Of a DNA stretch of 6,336 bases, positions 5,837 through 6,336 are shown in pieces; within the stretch, counting starts at the first letter, position 1, and each line of letters opens with the position of its first letter. Where the stretch lies: the NCBI GenBank assembly GCA_937873255.1, contig CALMVM010000283.1:1-6336 (forward strand), given 5' to 3'. The position numbers and the translations under genes were made by a program. The notes beneath the pieces are model-generated. The model was given only the letters and a program-made list of their open reading frames with translations. It ran no database searches and had not been told where the DNA came from. This DNA comes from an uncultured Verrucomicrobiota bacterium. GTDB lineage: Bacteria; Verrucomicrobiota; Verrucomicrobiia; Chthoniobacterales; SZAS-18.

Positions 5837-6336
5837 ATGGAACACCAGATCCCTCTCCGATCCACCGCCCGTGCCGACTCCGCCAGCGCTGGGGATGACG
5901 GCACCCACCAGATCGCGCACGACATTGCGTTTTTGACGCACATCTTCGTGAACACCGCCTTCGTCGGGACACCCCATGCGGGCGACCGCCAATGGCTGCT
6001 CATCGACGCCGGGATCATCGGCTACGCGGGCACCATTGAGAAAGCGGCGGCGGCCCGCTTCGGCCCGGACGCGCGGCCTGCGGCCATCGTCCTGACCCAT
6101 GGTCACTTCGATCACGTCGGCGTGCTCAAGCACCTGGCGGAAAAGTGGGACGCGCCGATCTACGCGCACTCGCTCGAACTTCCCTATCTCGACGGGCGTG
6201 CCTCCTATCCCCCGGCTGACCCCACCGTCGGCGGTGGCTTGATGGCGCGGCTTTCGTCGCTTTATCCGACCGGCCCCATCGACGTGAGCCGCTGGCTCCA
6301 GCCGCTGCCCGCGGACGGCACGATCCCCGCACTGCC
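5837..6336 (+). CDS. Metallo-beta-lactamase-fold hydrolase, 5' part (runs off the window)
   Basis: The frame opens at ATG 5837 and stays open to the end of the window, giving 166 residues with no stop. The first metal-binding motif is intact: LTHGHFDHVG with H88, H90, D92 and H93 (HxHxDH). It is preceded by the strand WLLIDAGI (53-60), whose aspartate-glycine turn is typical of the fold. The N-terminal lead-in DGTHQIAHDIAFLTHIFVNTAFVG reads like the first strands of this group, which supports the chosen start; no upstream in-frame start or Shine-Dalgarno is visible. The later histidine and aspartate ligands lie beyond the window. The superfamily includes glyoxalase II, lactonases, and other thioester or phosphoester hydrolases. 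The precise reaction cannot be told from this half. There is no signal peptide, so a cytoplasmic hydrolase is expected. It is separated from the dehydrogenase by 435 bases, so a shared transcript is uncertain. Confidence 0.85.
   Translation, partial: MEHQIPLRSTARADSASAGDDGTHQIAHDIAFLTHIFVNTAFVGTPHAGDRQWLLIDAGIIGYAGTIEKAAAARFGPDARPAAIVLTHGHFDHVGVLKHLAEKWDAPIYAHSLELPYLDGRASYPPADPTVGGGLMARLSSLYPTGPIDVSRWLQPLPADGTIPAL

Noticed and set aside
5791..6332. Several minus-strand frames opposite the right-hand hydrolase
   Set aside because: The + strand frame carries the HxHxDH motif and runs open to the window end; the opposing frames are shadows without domains.

Overview
The window is a GC-rich, gene-dense stretch of bacterial chromosome, with every recognisable gene on the + strand. 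It holds five complete genes, a 3' gene fragment at the left edge and a 5' gene fragment at the right edge. The outer-membrane beta-barrel with a signal peptide indicates a diderm (Gram-negative-type) bacterium. A free-standing M17 peptidase N-terminal domain, and start codons without a visible Shine-Dalgarno sequence, would suit the Verrucomicrobiota/Planctomycetota or Acidobacteriota. That placement is an inference and the phylum cannot be proved from this sequence.

Positions 2-4013 look like one tightly packed operon. In order it holds the end of an M17-type N-terminal domain protein (to 391), an alginate-export-family outer-membrane barrel (388-1893), a two-domain ring-cleaving dioxygenase of the MhqO/PcpA type (1898-2902), an MhqD-type alpha/beta-hydrolase (2899-3549) and a small three-helix membrane protein of unknown function (3549-4013). 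Consecutive genes overlap by 1-4 bases (ATGA or TGATG junctions) or are 4 bases apart, so translational coupling is likely. The dioxygenase-hydrolase pair resembles the mhqO/mhqD genes known from Bacillus quinone and hydroquinone detoxification. The barrel is a plausible channel for a substrate or product.

After a 218-base gap comes a zinc-dependent, NAD-type alcohol dehydrogenase close to the glutathione-independent formaldehyde dehydrogenase group (4232-5401). A 435-base, more AT-rich non-coding gap follows (5402-5836). It contains a hairpin directly at the adh stop codon, a perfect 10-base inverted repeat and a faint transposase-like minus-strand peptide. The window ends inside a metallo-beta-lactamase-fold hydrolase (from 5837).

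The shared theme is detoxification or catabolism of reactive small molecules (hydroquinones, esters, aldehydes). I see no CRISPR array, rRNA, tRNA, intact insertion sequence or phage gene. I do not see a clearly new system. The most unusual points are the domain-only M17 protein and its coupling to a barrel and a ring-cleavage module.
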